This document shows, in pieces, positions 1 through 8,641 of a DNA stretch of 42,419 nt; position 1 is the stretch's first letter, and each line of letters starts with the position of its first letter. The translations under genes were made by a program, and so were the position numbers. The stretch covers positions 1 to 42,419 of the forward strand of contig NZ_MULI01000064.1 in NCBI RefSeq assembly GCF_002939385.1, in the 5' to 3' direction. The DNA is from Streptomyces sp. MH60. Its GTDB lineage: Bacteria; Actinomycetota; Actinomycetes; Streptomycetales; Streptomycetaceae. A model generated the notes under the pieces. It worked only from the letters and a program-made list of their open reading frames with translations. It was not told the origin of the DNA and made no database searches.

Positions 1-209
1 CGGACGATCTGGCAGCCCGACGCCGTCAGCTCGGCGATCTGCTGGAGCGTCGCCCCGATGTCGGACGTACGGGTGGTCGTCATCGACTGCACCGACACCG
101 GGGCCCCGCCCCCGACCGCCACCGGCCCGACCTGGATCCGCCGCGACACGCGCCGCTCGGCGATCGGCCGGACCGGTACCTCGGGGAGCCCCAAGGGGAT
201 GGCGGTCAT
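1..209 (-). CDS. ispG: 4-hydroxy-3-methylbut-2-enyl diphosphate synthase (IspG/GcpE), N-terminal part
   Basis: The frame starts at an ATG (209-207) and runs off the left edge, giving the first 69 or so residues. The segment SVQSMTTTRTSDI followed by a Gln-Ile-Ala-Glu helix is the N-terminal signature of IspG. This 4Fe-4S enzyme of the MEP pathway reduces methylerythritol cyclodiphosphate to HMBPP in the cytosol. The iron-sulphur cysteines lie in the missing C-terminal part. The gene begins 4 nt after the hpnH stop, so it is the downstream end of the hopanoid operon and would raise isoprenoid precursor supply. From memory, streptomycetes carry a second ispG elsewhere, so this is probably the hopanoid-linked paralogue. 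The identification is firm although the gene is partial. Confidence 0.93.
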   Translation of the reverse strand, partial: MTAIPLGLPEVPVRPIAERRVSRRIQVGPVAVGGGAPVSVQSMTTTRTSDIGATLQQIAELTASGCQIV

Positions 210-213
210 GACA

Positions 214-1236
214 TCACTCCCGGTTCGAGGAGACGGTCTCGCGCATGGCGCGCAGGGACTCCTTGAGCGAGCCCATGGTGGCCAGGACGGCGGTGGGCTC
301 GTAGCCGCAGTGCGCCATGCAGTTGTCGCAGCGCGGGTCCTTGCCCCGGCCGTACTTGTCCCAGTCGGTTTCCTCGATCAGCTCCCGGTAGGTCGGGACG
401 TATCCGTCGCTCATCAGGTAGCAGGGGCGCTGCCAGCCGAAGAGGGAGTAGTTGGGGATCGCCCAGGCGGTGCACGGGAAGTCGACCTTGCCCTCGAGGA
501 AGTCGAGGAACAGCGGGGAGTGGTTGAGCCGCCAACGGGCGCGGTTGCCGCCCGAGAACGCCTTCTTGAACAGCTCGCGGGTCTGCTCCACGCCCAGGAA
601 GTGCTCCTGGTCGGGTGCCTTCTCGTAGGCGTAGGCGGGCGAGATCATCATCTCGTCGACCTTGAGGTCGTCGTTGAGGAAGTTGAGCACCTCGACGATG
701 GTCTGCGGGGTGTCGGTGTTGAAGAAGGTCGAGTTGGTGGTCACCCGGAAGCCGCGCCGCTTGGCCTCCTTGATGGCCTCCACGGCCTCGTCGAACACGC
801 CCTCCTTCGCCACGGACTCGTCGTGCCGCTCGCGCAGTCCGTCGATGTGCACCGCGAAGGCGAAGTACGGCGAGGGCGTGAACTTGTCCATCTTCTTGCG
901 CATGAGCATGGCGTTGGTGCAGAGGAAGACGTACTTCCGCTTGGCCACCAACTGCCGCACGATCTCGTCGATCTGCGGGTGCATCAAGGGTTCGCCACCG
1001 GCGATGGAGACCATCGGCGCGCCCGATTCCAGCACCGCCCCGACGGCCTGCGCGACCGGCATGCGCTGCTTGAGCACACCGGCGGGGTGCTGGATCTTGC
1101 CGCACCCCTCGCACGCCAGGTTGCAGGCGAAGAGCGGTTCCAGCTCCACGATGAGCGGGAACTTGTCCCGTCGGCGAATCTTCTGTTCGGCCAGGTATGT
1201 AGCGACCTTGATGGACTGGCGCAGGGGCATGGCCAT
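214..1236 (-). CDS. hpnH: Adenosylhopane synthase, radical SAM protein HpnH
   Basis: A 340-residue radical SAM protein. C38, C42 and C45 form the Cx3Cx2C cluster motif (FACNLACEGC), followed by GGEPL (residues 81-85) for SAM binding. A cysteine-rich tail (CDNCMAHCGYEP) resembles the auxiliary C-terminal region of the family. HpnH joins a 5'-deoxyadenosyl radical to diploptene to make adenosylhopane, the first step of C35 hopanoid side-chain synthesis. The ATG at 1236 follows a good ribosome site (GGAGG, 9 nt upstream). A second in-frame ATG two codons later is possible. It lies 6 nt after hpnG and 4 nt before ispG, so it is translated within the hopanoid operon. The length is usual for the family. 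Confidence 0.96.
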   Translation of the reverse strand: MAMPLRQSIKVATYLAEQKIRRRDKFPLIVELEPLFACNLACEGCGKIQHPAGVLKQRMPVAQAVGAVLESGAPMVSIAGGEPLMHPQIDEIVRQLVAKRKYVFLCTNAMLMRKKMDKFTPSPYFAFAVHIDGLRERHDESVAKEGVFDEAVEAIKEAKRRGFRVTTNSTFFNTDTPQTIVEVLNFLNDDLKVDEMMISPAYAYEKAPDQEHFLGVEQTRELFKKAFSGGNRARWRLNHSPLFLDFLEGKVDFPCTAWAIPNYSLFGWQRPCYLMSDGYVPTYRELIEETDWDKYGRGKDPRCDNCMAHCGYEPTAVLATMGSLKESLRAMRETVSSNRE

Positions 1237-1242
1237 CTGGGC

Positions 1243-1884
1243 TCACCTCCGGGGGAGCAACAAAGAACGGTGCCATTCGAAAAATGCGGGAAGAACGGAT
1301 CGAAGAACGCGGAAAGCCGATATTCCACCGCGCACGGTGCCGATCCGGACGAGTTCGTGTTCTGGAGCGTCCACGACCACTCGGACGGCCGCAACCGGGC
1401 GCGGGCCCGTGCGGACGGCGCTCAGGAGCGTGGCCGCGGACTCCATGTCCACGGCGATCGCGCCGGTCGCGAGCAGGTCGGCGCGTTCGGGGCCGCGGAC
1501 GACGTGGTCCGAGCCGGTCAGCGGCCCGGTGTGGACGGTGCGCCCGGGGACGGCTCGTGCGAGTTCCTTGACGAGCCGGTCGGTCGCGACGCAGGCGACG
1601 GTGGAGCGCGGGTCCCGGGTCTCCTCGGCGACGACCAGGTCGCCGGGGTGCATGCCGGGGGCCAGTCCCGCGCAGAAGCCGGTGGCGAGCACCGCGGCGG
1701 ATTCGAGACCCGGGTCGGCGAGGACCCGGGTGACCGAGCGTTCGGCCGCCTTGGGGCCCATGCCGGTGCGCAGGACGGTGACCGGCCCGCCGGCGCCGGC
1801 GCGGTCGCCGGTGCGCAGGGCGAAGTGCTCGATGCCCAGCGCGCAGGCGATCAGCAGCGGGGACGGGCCGGTCCGTGGGGTCAT
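1243..1884 (-). CDS. hpnG: Adenosylhopane nucleosidase/phosphorylase HpnG
   Basis: A 213-residue protein of the purine-nucleoside phosphorylase superfamily, starting MTPRTGPSPLLIACALGIE. The segment AVDMESAAT (about residues 138-146) is the Met-Glu substrate-binding motif of this family, and the early Gly-rich stretch LRTGMGPKAA fits its phosphate/ribose site. HpnG removes adenine from adenosylhopane, giving the ribosyl or phosphoribosyl hopane used to build bacteriohopanetetrol or aminotriol. The ATG overlaps the shc stop by one base (TGATG), so translation is probably coupled. The frame remains open far upstream through shc, but that extension is only a shadow of shc. The family assignment is firm; the product state follows from work on homologues. 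Confidence 0.9.
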   Translation of the reverse strand: MTPRTGPSPLLIACALGIEHFALRTGDRAGAGGPVTVLRTGMGPKAAERSVTRVLADPGLESAAVLATGFCAGLAPGMHPGDLVVAEETRDPRSTVACVATDRLVKELARAVPGRTVHTGPLTGSDHVVRGPERADLLATGAIAVDMESAATLLSAVRTGPRPVAAVRVVVDAPEHELVRIGTVRGGISAFRVLRSVLPAFFEWHRSLLLPRR

Positions 1885-3926
1885 CAGCTGCCCTTCACCT
1901 CGGCCGTGGCGGGCTCGGTGGGTGCCTCGGCCGCGCGGGGCTTCTTGGCGAAGGGCTCCCCGTGGACGTACCGGCCCAGCGCGGTGAGGGGGAAGACCTG
2001 GCGGTAGAGGTGGTAGTTGATGGAGAAGTCCCACGGGAAGCCGGTTCCCGTGAAGTAGGGCTCGTCCCAGGAGCCGTCCTCCCGCTGGGTGGCCGCGAGC
2101 CACTCGATGCCGCGCTCCACGGCCCTGGACTCCCGCTCCCCCGCCGCCAGCAGGGCCATCAGCGCCCAGCCGGTCTGCGAGGGGGTCGAGGCGCCCCGGC
2201 CGCTCCACTCCCGGACGTAGCGGTAGGAGCGCAGGTCCTCGCCCCAGCCGCCGTCCTCGTTCTGGACGGACTCCAGCCAGCGCACCGCGCGCCGGATGGC
2301 CGGGTGCGAGGTGGGCAGCCCGGCGGCGGTCAGGGCGGGGATCACGGACCCGGTGCCGTAGACGTAGTTGACGCCCCAGCGGCCGAACCACGAGCCGTCC
2401 GCCTCCTGCGCGTCCAGGAGCCACTGGATGCCGCGGCGGGTGCGCGGATCGTGGGCGAGGCCCTCGACGGCGAGCATCTCGACGACGTGCGCGGTGACGT
2501 CCGCGGACGGCGGGTCGATGACCTCGCCGAAGTCGCAGAACGGCAGCCGGTTCGGGAAGGCGCTGGTGTTGTCGACGTCGAAGGCGCCCCAGGCGCCGTT
2601 CTTGGACTGCATGCCGAGGTTCCAGCGCACCCCGCGGCCGATGGCCTTCTCCACCCGCTCCGGGTCGTGGTGCTTGACCCGGCGCAGGGCGAGCACCACC
2701 TCGGCGGTGTCGTCGATGTCGGGGTAGTTGTCGTTGTGGAACTCGAACGCCCAGCCGCCGGGCGGGAGTCCGGGGCGTTTCACCGACCAGTCGCCGGGAC
2801 GCACGATCTGTTCGCCCAGCATCCAGTCGGAGGCCTTGACCAGTTGCGGGTGGTCCTCGGGCACGCCCGCGTCGGCCAGCGCGATGGTGGCCAGGCAGGT
2901 GTCCCACACCGGGGACTGGCAGGCCTCGATCATCCGGGCCCCGTCCTCGCGCCACACGGCGAAACGGTCCAGCGACTCGAGTCCCGCGCGCATCACGGGG
3001 TGTTCGAGGTCGTAGCCGAGCAGGTAGAGCGCGATCACCGAGTAGACCGCCGGGGGCTGGATGCCGCCCCAGCAGCCGTCGTTCTCCTGCCGCTCGATGA
3101 TCCAGCGGGCGGCGCTGTTCATCGCGGCCCGGCGCAGGCGGCGCGGGGCGACCTTGCGGTAGGCGTGCAGGGCCTTGTCGATGCGCTGGAAGGCGCCGTC
3201 CCAGCTGGCCACCGGTGCGAGCGGGCGCGTGGGGTTGGGACGGGCCGGGTCGGTGTGCAGTTCGTCCAGCGGGAAGGGCGCGGGACGCACCGGCCGCTTG
3301 GCGGACACGATGGTGAGCGGCACGATGGTCTGCCGGGCCCAGCAGCCGAAGTCGTAGATGTTGAGCGGGGCCCAGGTGGGGAAGTAGATGAGCTCCGGTG
3401 GGAGTTCGGGCAGGTCGTCCCACTTCCACCAGCCGAACAGGGCCAGCCAGATCCGGGTGAAGACCCGGGCGGAGGCGATGCCGCCGCGGGACCTGATCCA
3501 CTCGGCGGCCCGCGCCATGTGGGGCGCGTCGGGCGCGTCGCCGGCCAGGCGGAGGGCGAGGTAGGCCTCGATGGTGGTGGACAGTTCGCCGGGGCCGCCG
3601 TAGAAGGTGGCCCAGGTGCCGTCCTCGCGCTGCTCGCCGCGGATGAACAGGGCGGCGGCGCGGGTGGTCTCCTCGTCCTGGATGCCCAGGAACTGACGCA
3701 GGAGCAGGTCCTCGGCGTCCATCGTGACGTTCGTCTCGAGGTCGCCCTTCCACCAGCCCTCGTCGTCCTGCTGGGAGAGCAGGAAGTCGGTGGCGCGCCG
3801 GGTGGCGCGTGCGGCGGCTTCTGGTGCCCCGGCCGCCGCGGCGGGGATCGTGATGTCGGTGTCGCTGGCCGAGGCTGCCAGGGGCCTCAGGGAGGCCCCG
3901 GTGCTTCCGTCGGTCGTCGCTGTCAT
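1884..3926 (-). CDS. shc: Squalene-hopene cyclase
   Basis: A 680-residue class II terpene cyclase that cyclises squalene to hopene and hopanol at the membrane surface. The catalytic DxDD motif is at residues 403-406 (YPDIDDTAEV). Several QW repeats are visible, for example QENDGCWGG (280-288) and QSKNGAWGAF, QEADGSWFG, QNEDGGWGED and QREDGSW in the C-terminal half. I chose the ATG at 3926 because AAGGGGAA lies just upstream and the protein then begins MTATTDGSTG, as I remember for S. coelicolor. An in-frame GTG at 4001 would add 25 unlikely residues. The stop overlaps hpnG by one base. A 114-nt gap separates it from the polyprenyl synthase gene. The gene looks intact. Confidence 0.98.
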   Translation of the reverse strand: MTATTDGSTGASLRPLAASASDTDITIPAAAAGAPEAAARATRRATDFLLSQQDDEGWWKGDLETNVTMDAEDLLLRQFLGIQDEETTRAAALFIRGEQREDGTWATFYGGPGELSTTIEAYLALRLAGDAPDAPHMARAAEWIRSRGGIASARVFTRIWLALFGWWKWDDLPELPPELIYFPTWAPLNIYDFGCWARQTIVPLTIVSAKRPVRPAPFPLDELHTDPARPNPTRPLAPVASWDGAFQRIDKALHAYRKVAPRRLRRAAMNSAARWIIERQENDGCWGGIQPPAVYSVIALYLLGYDLEHPVMRAGLESLDRFAVWREDGARMIEACQSPVWDTCLATIALADAGVPEDHPQLVKASDWMLGEQIVRPGDWSVKRPGLPPGGWAFEFHNDNYPDIDDTAEVVLALRRVKHHDPERVEKAIGRGVRWNLGMQSKNGAWGAFDVDNTSAFPNRLPFCDFGEVIDPPSADVTAHVVEMLAVEGLAHDPRTRRGIQWLLDAQEADGSWFGRWGVNYVYGTGSVIPALTAAGLPTSHPAIRRAVRWLESVQNEDGGWGEDLRSYRYVREWSGRGASTPSQTGWALMALLAAGERESRAVERGIEWLAATQREDGSWDEPYFTGTGFPWDFSINYHLYRQVFPLTALGRYVHGEPFAKKPRAAEAPTEPATAEVKGS

Positions 3927-4040
3927 GGCTTCCCCTTCGTGCAGTGTGCGTGGTGCGTCTGCTGGGTCCGCCGTCGGCCGGTGCTCGTGTCTCCACGACA
4001 CCGGCCGGCGACTACGCGAGGGCTATTCGACCGATAATGA

Positions 4041-5114
4041 TCATCTCTTTCGTACGACGACGAAGTCCGCGAGTGCCGTGAACCGGTCCCGCACCCGGTC
4101 GGGCATGTCGACGGCGTCGAGGGCTTCGATGGCGATGGTGTGCTGGCGACGCGCCTCGTCGGCGGTCCACTCCCGCCCGCCCGCTTCCTCGATGAGGGCG
4201 GCGCGGGCCGCGAACTCCTCCTCCGAGAAGTTCGCGAAGTCACTGGCCTTGGCGTCGGCGGCGAGGATCTCGCCGAGCCGCTCGGAGGCAGGCCCCCCGG
4301 CGGCGAGGGCGGCGACGACCGGCAGCGACTTCTTGCGCTGGCGCAGGTCGCTCCAGGTCTGCTTGCCGGTGGCGTCCGGGTCGCCCCAGATGCCCAGCAG
4401 GTCGTCGACGGCCTGGAAGGCGAGGCCGAGGTGGTAGCCGTACGTCTCGAGGGTGTCGGCGGTGCGCTCGTCGGCGCCGCCGAGCACCGCGCCGATGGAG
4501 CTGGCGGAGGCGAGCAGGGCGCCGGTCTTGTTGCCCTCCATCTCCAGGCACTCCTCGACGCTGACGCGGTCGCGGTGCTCGTAGGAGATGTCCTGGGCCT
4601 GACCGTCGATCAGGGCCCGGGTGGCGCTGGTGAGGCGGCGGGTGGCGCGGCCGGCCTCGACGGTGCCCAGTTCCAGCAGCACCTCGTTGGCCAGGGCGAA
4701 CAGGGCGTCGCCGACCAGGATGGCCTGGGCGGGGCCGTGCACCTTCCAGACGGTGTCGCGGTGGCGGCGCTGCTCGTCGCCGTCCATCAGGTCGTCGTGC
4801 AGGAGGGAGAAGTTGTGCACCAGTTCCACGGCCACCGCGCCGGGCACGCCGACCTCGGGCGCGGCGCCGGTCACCTCGGCGGAGAGCACGGCGAGCGCGG
4901 GGCGGACGGCCTTGCCGCCGTCACCGTGCGCGGGGTTGCCCTGGGCGTCGATCCAGCCGAAGTGGTAGGCGGCGACGGTGTCCATGGGAGGGGCCAGTCG
5001 GTCGACCGCCGCCCGCAGGACCGGCGTGGCCAGGGTCCGGCCGCGCTCCAGAAGCGCGGTCACGTCCACCGTGGTCCGTCGATCGGCCTTGGGGGCCGGG
5101 GGCACAGTGGGCAC
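4041..5114 (-). CDS. Polyprenyl diphosphate synthase of the hopanoid operon
   Basis: A 357-residue trans-isoprenyl diphosphate synthase. The first aspartate-rich motif DDLMD is at 107-111 and the second, DDLLGIWGD, at 237-245. Conserved GGKAVRP (66-72) and the GNKTG motif are also present. It condenses IPP with allylic diphosphates; within this operon it most likely supplies farnesyl diphosphate for squalene synthesis. The residues before the first motif are FSLLH, which does not by itself fix chain length, so geranylgeranyl diphosphate cannot be excluded. The start is the GTG at 5114, with GGAGG 7 nt upstream; longer upstream frames are a shadow of hpnE. It lies 59 nt after hpnE and 114 nt before shc. 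Confidence 0.92.
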   Translation of the reverse strand: MPTVPPAPKADRRTTVDVTALLERGRTLATPVLRAAVDRLAPPMDTVAAYHFGWIDAQGNPAHGDGGKAVRPALAVLSAEVTGAAPEVGVPGAVAVELVHNFSLLHDDLMDGDEQRRHRDTVWKVHGPAQAILVGDALFALANEVLLELGTVEAGRATRRLTSATRALIDGQAQDISYEHRDRVSVEECLEMEGNKTGALLASASSIGAVLGGADERTADTLETYGYHLGLAFQAVDDLLGIWGDPDATGKQTWSDLRQRKKSLPVVAALAAGGPASERLGEILAADAKASDFANFSEEEFAARAALIEEAGGREWTADEARRQHTIAIEALDAVDMPDRVRDRFTALADFVVVRKR

Positions 5115-5173
5115 AGTCTTTCCTCCAGTTGCGGTGCCGGGAGTGCGGGAGCCGGTCCCGCGTGGATCGGCTC

Positions 5174-6610
5174 TCACGCCGCCTCCTCGAAGAAGTCGGG
5201 CAGGAGGCCGCGGGACCGGCCCGGGGTGCCGAGCGCGGCGGCCGCCGCTCCGACACCGCTGCGAACCGCACTCTCCATGGTCGCGGGCCACCCGGTGGCG
5301 GTCCACGCCCCGGCCAGGTAGAGGCCGGGTGCCTTGGTGCGGGCGCCGGGCCTCAGGCGGCCGACGCCGGGGGCGGGGGCGAACGTCGCGGTGCGCTCCC
5401 TGGTCACGAAGAAGTCCTTCACCTCGGCACCCCGGGTGCGGGGCAGCAGCCGCTCCAGTTCCGGCAGGTACCGCTCGCGCAGCGCGGCCACGGGCTCGTC
5501 GATCTCGTTCTGCGCCGTCGACTGGGAGAGCGCCAGGTACTGACCCTCCTTCAGTCCGGAGGCCTCGGTACGGTCGAACACCCACTGCACCGGGGTACCG
5601 AGGGCGGTGAGGAACGGTGCGGCGAGCACCTTGCGGTCGTAGACCACGTGGATGTTGAGGATCGGCGCGGTGCCGATCCGCAGAAGGTCGTCCGGGGCGT
5701 CCAGCGCGCCGTCCGGCAGCAGGTCGTACGCCTCGCGCTGGGGTACGGCGAGGACGACCGCGTCCGCTTCGAGCGTCTCGCCGGGAACCTGAACGCTCCA
5801 GCCGCCGTTCTCGTTTACAGAGACGGAGGTGACGCGTGTACGGACCTCGGTACGGACGCCCGCGGAGTCGAGCGCCTTGCGGGCCAGCCGGTCGTGCAGT
5901 TCGCCCAGCGGGACGCGGGCCCACCCGATGTCGGCCGCTCCCGGGTCGGACAGCAGACCGGTCTTGAACACCATCGCGGCGAGCCCCAGCGAGGCGTCGC
6001 CCGCGACCGCGTTGAGGGTGGCGACCCCGACCAGGTCCCACAGGGCCTCGACGGCACGCGCCGACTGACCGTGCGCGGTCAGCCAGCTGCCGAAGTCCTG
6101 GGTGTCCAGGGCCGGATCGGCGAGGTCGAGCCCCTTCAGCGCGAGCGCGGCACGCCCCACCGAGGCGCGTTCGGCGAGGGAGAGGTGCGGGTAGGCCGCC
6201 AGGCTGCGCCCCAGATGCAGGGGTACGGGCAGCGCGTCGCGCCGCAGTCTGCCGAGCCGGTTGCCCTCGGGCCGCGCCAGGTCGACCACGGGCACGTCGA
6301 GACGGTTCTGCACCGGTGCGAGCGCCGCTCCGCCGATCCGGTCGAGGAACCACCGGTAGGCGGTGCAGCAGCGCAGGTACACGTGCTGGCCGTTGTCGAC
6401 GGTGAGGTCGCCGCGCTGGAAGGAGAAGGCGAGCCCGCCGAGGCGTGGGCGTCCTTCGAGCAGGGTGACGCGCACGCCGGCGTCGGCGAGTGCGAGCGCG
6501 GTGGTGACCCCCGCGAGTCCGCCGCCGACCACGACGGCGTGCCCGCCGGGGCCGAGGGCCGAGACGTCCGCGAGCACGCCGCCCTCGCGCGTGCCGTTGC
6601 CCTGCGTCAT
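5174..6610 (-). CDS. hpnE: Hydroxysqualene dehydroxylase HpnE, FAD-dependent amine-oxidase-like
   Basis: A 478-residue flavoprotein resembling phytoene desaturases. The dinucleotide-binding motif is VVGGGLAGVTTALAL (27-41), followed by LLEGRPRLGG. A C-terminal FAD-binding segment reads LYLAGAWTATGWPATMESAV. HpnE reduces hydroxysqualene to squalene, the last of the three HpnCDE steps that replace eukaryotic-type squalene synthase. Its ATG overlaps the stop of the small 52-aa ORF by ATGA, and translation of both is probably coupled. It is followed 59 nt later by the polyprenyl diphosphate synthase. Annotation as a phytoene dehydrogenase would be a family-level mislabel given hpnC and hpnD alongside. 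Confidence 0.95.
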   Translation of the reverse strand: MTQGNGTREGGVLADVSALGPGGHAVVVGGGLAGVTTALALADAGVRVTLLEGRPRLGGLAFSFQRGDLTVDNGQHVYLRCCTAYRWFLDRIGGAALAPVQNRLDVPVVDLARPEGNRLGRLRRDALPVPLHLGRSLAAYPHLSLAERASVGRAALALKGLDLADPALDTQDFGSWLTAHGQSARAVEALWDLVGVATLNAVAGDASLGLAAMVFKTGLLSDPGAADIGWARVPLGELHDRLARKALDSAGVRTEVRTRVTSVSVNENGGWSVQVPGETLEADAVVLAVPQREAYDLLPDGALDAPDDLLRIGTAPILNIHVVYDRKVLAAPFLTALGTPVQWVFDRTEASGLKEGQYLALSQSTAQNEIDEPVAALRERYLPELERLLPRTRGAEVKDFFVTRERTATFAPAPGVGRLRPGARTKAPGLYLAGAWTATGWPATMESAVRSGVGAAAAALGTPGRSRGLLPDFFEEAA

Positions 6611-6765
6611 GGTGCGCCCTTCCCGGTCCGGTCGCCGTGGTGTTTGAACTGCGTACGGCCGACCGTCTCAGTCAGGGACGCCGACCGCCACCGGAGGGTT
6701 GCCCGCCGTTGTCCGCCGGTGGTTCCGTGCGGGTCCTGGGCGTCCAGTGTGCCCGGTGTGTCCAT
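6607..6765 (-). CDS. Small hydrophilic protein, DUF6380-like, between hpnD and hpnE
   Basis: A 52-codon ORF between hpnD and hpnE. Its ATG (6765-6763) overlaps the hpnD stop by one base (TGATG), and its stop overlaps the hpnE ATG by four bases (ATGA), so it is tied to both neighbours by translational coupling. The protein begins MDTPGTLDAQDPHGTTGG and carries a basic, probably conserved core with ASLTETVGRTQFKHH. That core resembles, as I remember it, the Streptomyces DUF6380 family of very small proteins of unknown function. There is no signal peptide, membrane segment or cysteine. A role in the hopanoid synthesis complex, or only as a translation bridge, is inference. Confidence 0.72.
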   Translation of the reverse strand: MDTPGTLDAQDPHGTTGGQRRATLRWRSASLTETVGRTQFKHHGDRTGKGAP

Positions 6766-7715
6766 CAGGCGCGCCTCCTGACGGTCCGCCGGGTGACGTG
6801 CCGGGTGTCGAGGCCGGACAGACCGCGCACGGCGACATACGCCTTCTCGCGTCCCGGCAGGGAGACCCGGCCGCGCAGCACGGCCTCGGGGTCGCGCTCG
6901 ATGCGGTCCAGGAGGCGGCGGTAGATGCCGGCCATGGCGGCCACGCAGGCGCCGCTGCGCCGGTCGAGCATGGGCAGCAGCCGGTAGCCCTCGGCGAAAA
7001 GGGCGCGGGCCCGACGCACTTCGAAGTGCACGAGGCCCGCGAAGTCGGAGCCCTCGGGTGGTGTGGGTCCGTCGAAGCCGGCCGAGCAGCCGAACTTGGC
7101 GAGGTCGTCGGCGGGCAGGTAGGTGCGGCCGCCCTCGGCGTCCTCCCGGACGTCGCGCAGGATGTTGGTGAGCTGGAGCGCGAGACCGAGCGTATCGGCG
7201 TACTCGGGCGCGCGCTCGGCGCCGCGCGCCCCCGGTTCGGTGCCGAAGACCCCGAGCGAGAGGCGTCCGATGGCGCCCGCCACACAGCGGCAGTAGACCT
7301 TCAGGTCGTCCCAGGTCTCGTAGGTCTCGCCCCGCAGGTCCATCTGGACGCCGTCGATCAGCTCGTCCAGGCCGCCGAGCGGGATCGGGAACCGCCCGGC
7401 CGCGTGGGCGAGGGCGACGGCGACCGGATCGGTGTCGTCCTCGTCGACCGCGCCGTCCTGGATCCGGGCGAGCACGGCCCGGGTCTCGTCCAGCCGGGCG
7501 ACCTTGACGTCGTCCGCCAGCACCCCGTCACCGATGTCGTCGACCCGGCGCGAGAACGCGTACAGCGCGGACATCGCCCGCCGCTTGGGCGTGGGCAGCA
7601 GCCGGATGCCGTAGGCGAAGTTACGTGCCTGCTGACCGGTGACGGTCTCGCAGTAGCTGTAGGCGGCGAGCACCGGTGCCGACGTGTTCGCTGACGACTC
7701 CACGGACCCGATCAC
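6765..7715 (-). CDS. hpnD: Presqualene diphosphate synthase HpnD
   Basis: A 316-residue squalene/phytoene synthase family enzyme. The two metal-binding aspartate motifs are DDIGD (59-63) and DVRED (189-193). HpnD joins two farnesyl diphosphates into presqualene diphosphate. The likely start is the GTG at 7715, whose GTGA overlaps the hpnC stop; GAGGAG lies just upstream at short spacing. The in-frame GTG four codons later is less well placed. It is the second paralogue in a tandem pair with hpnC. The C-terminus ends in a basic run (RHVTRRTVRRRA). Assignment to hpnD rather than hpnC rests on position and on the better-conserved synthase motifs, including the SRRVDDIGDG segment. Confidence 0.93.
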   Translation of the reverse strand: MIGSVESSANTSAPVLAAYSYCETVTGQQARNFAYGIRLLPTPKRRAMSALYAFSRRVDDIGDGVLADDVKVARLDETRAVLARIQDGAVDEDDTDPVAVALAHAAGRFPIPLGGLDELIDGVQMDLRGETYETWDDLKVYCRCVAGAIGRLSLGVFGTEPGARGAERAPEYADTLGLALQLTNILRDVREDAEGGRTYLPADDLAKFGCSAGFDGPTPPEGSDFAGLVHFEVRRARALFAEGYRLLPMLDRRSGACVAAMAGIYRRLLDRIERDPEAVLRGRVSLPGREKAYVAVRGLSGLDTRHVTRRTVRRRA

Positions 7716-8641
7716 CCCTCTCCTCGCAGGACCACGCCCGCCTCGCGCAGCAAGTGGACCTTGCCTGACTTGGGCGGGCCGGGAAGTACGTCGTGATCCG
7801 CCGCGGCGATCGCGCGGAGCGCCGCCCTTCCACCCGCCACGAAGCCCGCCAGGAGCAGCCGCAGCCTGCCGTGGACGCTACCCACCAGGGGGGCTCCTTC
7901 ATTCAGCAGGTCGCGGGCGCGTCCGGCCTCGTAGGCGATCAGGGCGCGCACGGACGCGTTGGCGGTGGGCGCGGCGAGGTCCGTCTCCCGGACGTGGAAA
8001 CGTTTCATGTCCTCGGCGGGCAGGTAGACGCGGTCCCGGCCCAGGTCCTCGGCGACGTCCTGGAGGTGCTCGACGATCTGCAGGGCGGTGCAGATCTCGT
8101 CGGAGCGGCGGATCCGTTCGGGGGTGGAGGTGCCGGTGACGGCCAGGACGAGACGGCCGACCGGGTTGGCGGACAGCTCGCAGTAGGCGAGCAGGTCGTC
8201 GTACGTCTCGTACCGTGCGACCAGTTGGTCCTGGCGATTGGCGGCGATCAGGCCGAGGAAGGGCTCGGGGGTCAGCGCGCGGCGGCGCACCGTGGGCACC
8301 AGACGGCGCAGCAGCGGGTGACGGGGCGGGCCGTCGGAGCCGTCCGATCCGTGGGGGCCGTCGAACACACGGCGCAGGTCCGCCTCGAAGGCGTCCAGCA
8401 TCAGCAGCCGGTCGTCGGCGCGGTCCTCGGGGACGCCGAGGAGGCGGGCGTCCGCTCCGCCCGGGGCGAGGTCGCCGTCACCGATGTCGTCGACGAGGCG
8501 GGCGAAGCCGTACACCGCCATCAGGTCGGTGCGCCAGGCGCGGGGCAGGAAGAAGGGGGCGACCGGGAAGTTCTCGTCGGCGGCCTTGGCGAGGGTGCCG
8601 CGCTCCGGATCGACGGCGTGCGCCGTGTCGGTGGCCGTCAT
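7712..8641 (-). CDS. hpnC: Hydroxysqualene synthase HpnC
   Basis: A 309-residue squalene/phytoene synthase family enzyme with aspartate motifs DDIGD (51-55) and DVAED (195-199). HpnC converts presqualene diphosphate to hydroxysqualene. It is the first enzyme gene of the operon. I chose the ATG at 8641 because a 21-codon upstream ORF ends on it in an ATGA overlap. A GTG at 8671 would add ten Pro/Arg-rich residues. No strong ribosome site precedes either start, which favours translation by coupling from the upstream ORF. A Gly/Ser/Asp-rich insert around residues 95-108 looks like a surface loop. Confidence 0.93.
   Translation of the reverse strand: MTATDTAHAVDPERGTLAKAADENFPVAPFFLPRAWRTDLMAVYGFARLVDDIGDGDLAPGGADARLLGVPEDRADDRLLMLDAFEADLRRVFDGPHGSDGSDGPPRHPLLRRLVPTVRRRALTPEPFLGLIAANRQDQLVARYETYDDLLAYCELSANPVGRLVLAVTGTSTPERIRRSDEICTALQIVEHLQDVAEDLGRDRVYLPAEDMKRFHVRETDLAAPTANASVRALIAYEAGRARDLLNEGAPLVGSVHGRLRLLLAGFVAGGRAALRAIAAADHDVLPGPPKSGKVHLLREAGVVLRGEG

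Noticed and set aside
1243..3996. A single 917-codon minus-strand frame spanning hpnG and shc
   Set aside because: Only the C-terminal 213 codons match HpnG; the rest is out of frame with shc, which has the cyclase motifs.
58..4037. Long plus-strand frames opposite the hopanoid genes (for example 58-2007 and 1875-4037)
   Set aside because: They are antisense shadows of high-GC coding DNA; the opposite strand has complete, motif-bearing genes with ribosome sites.
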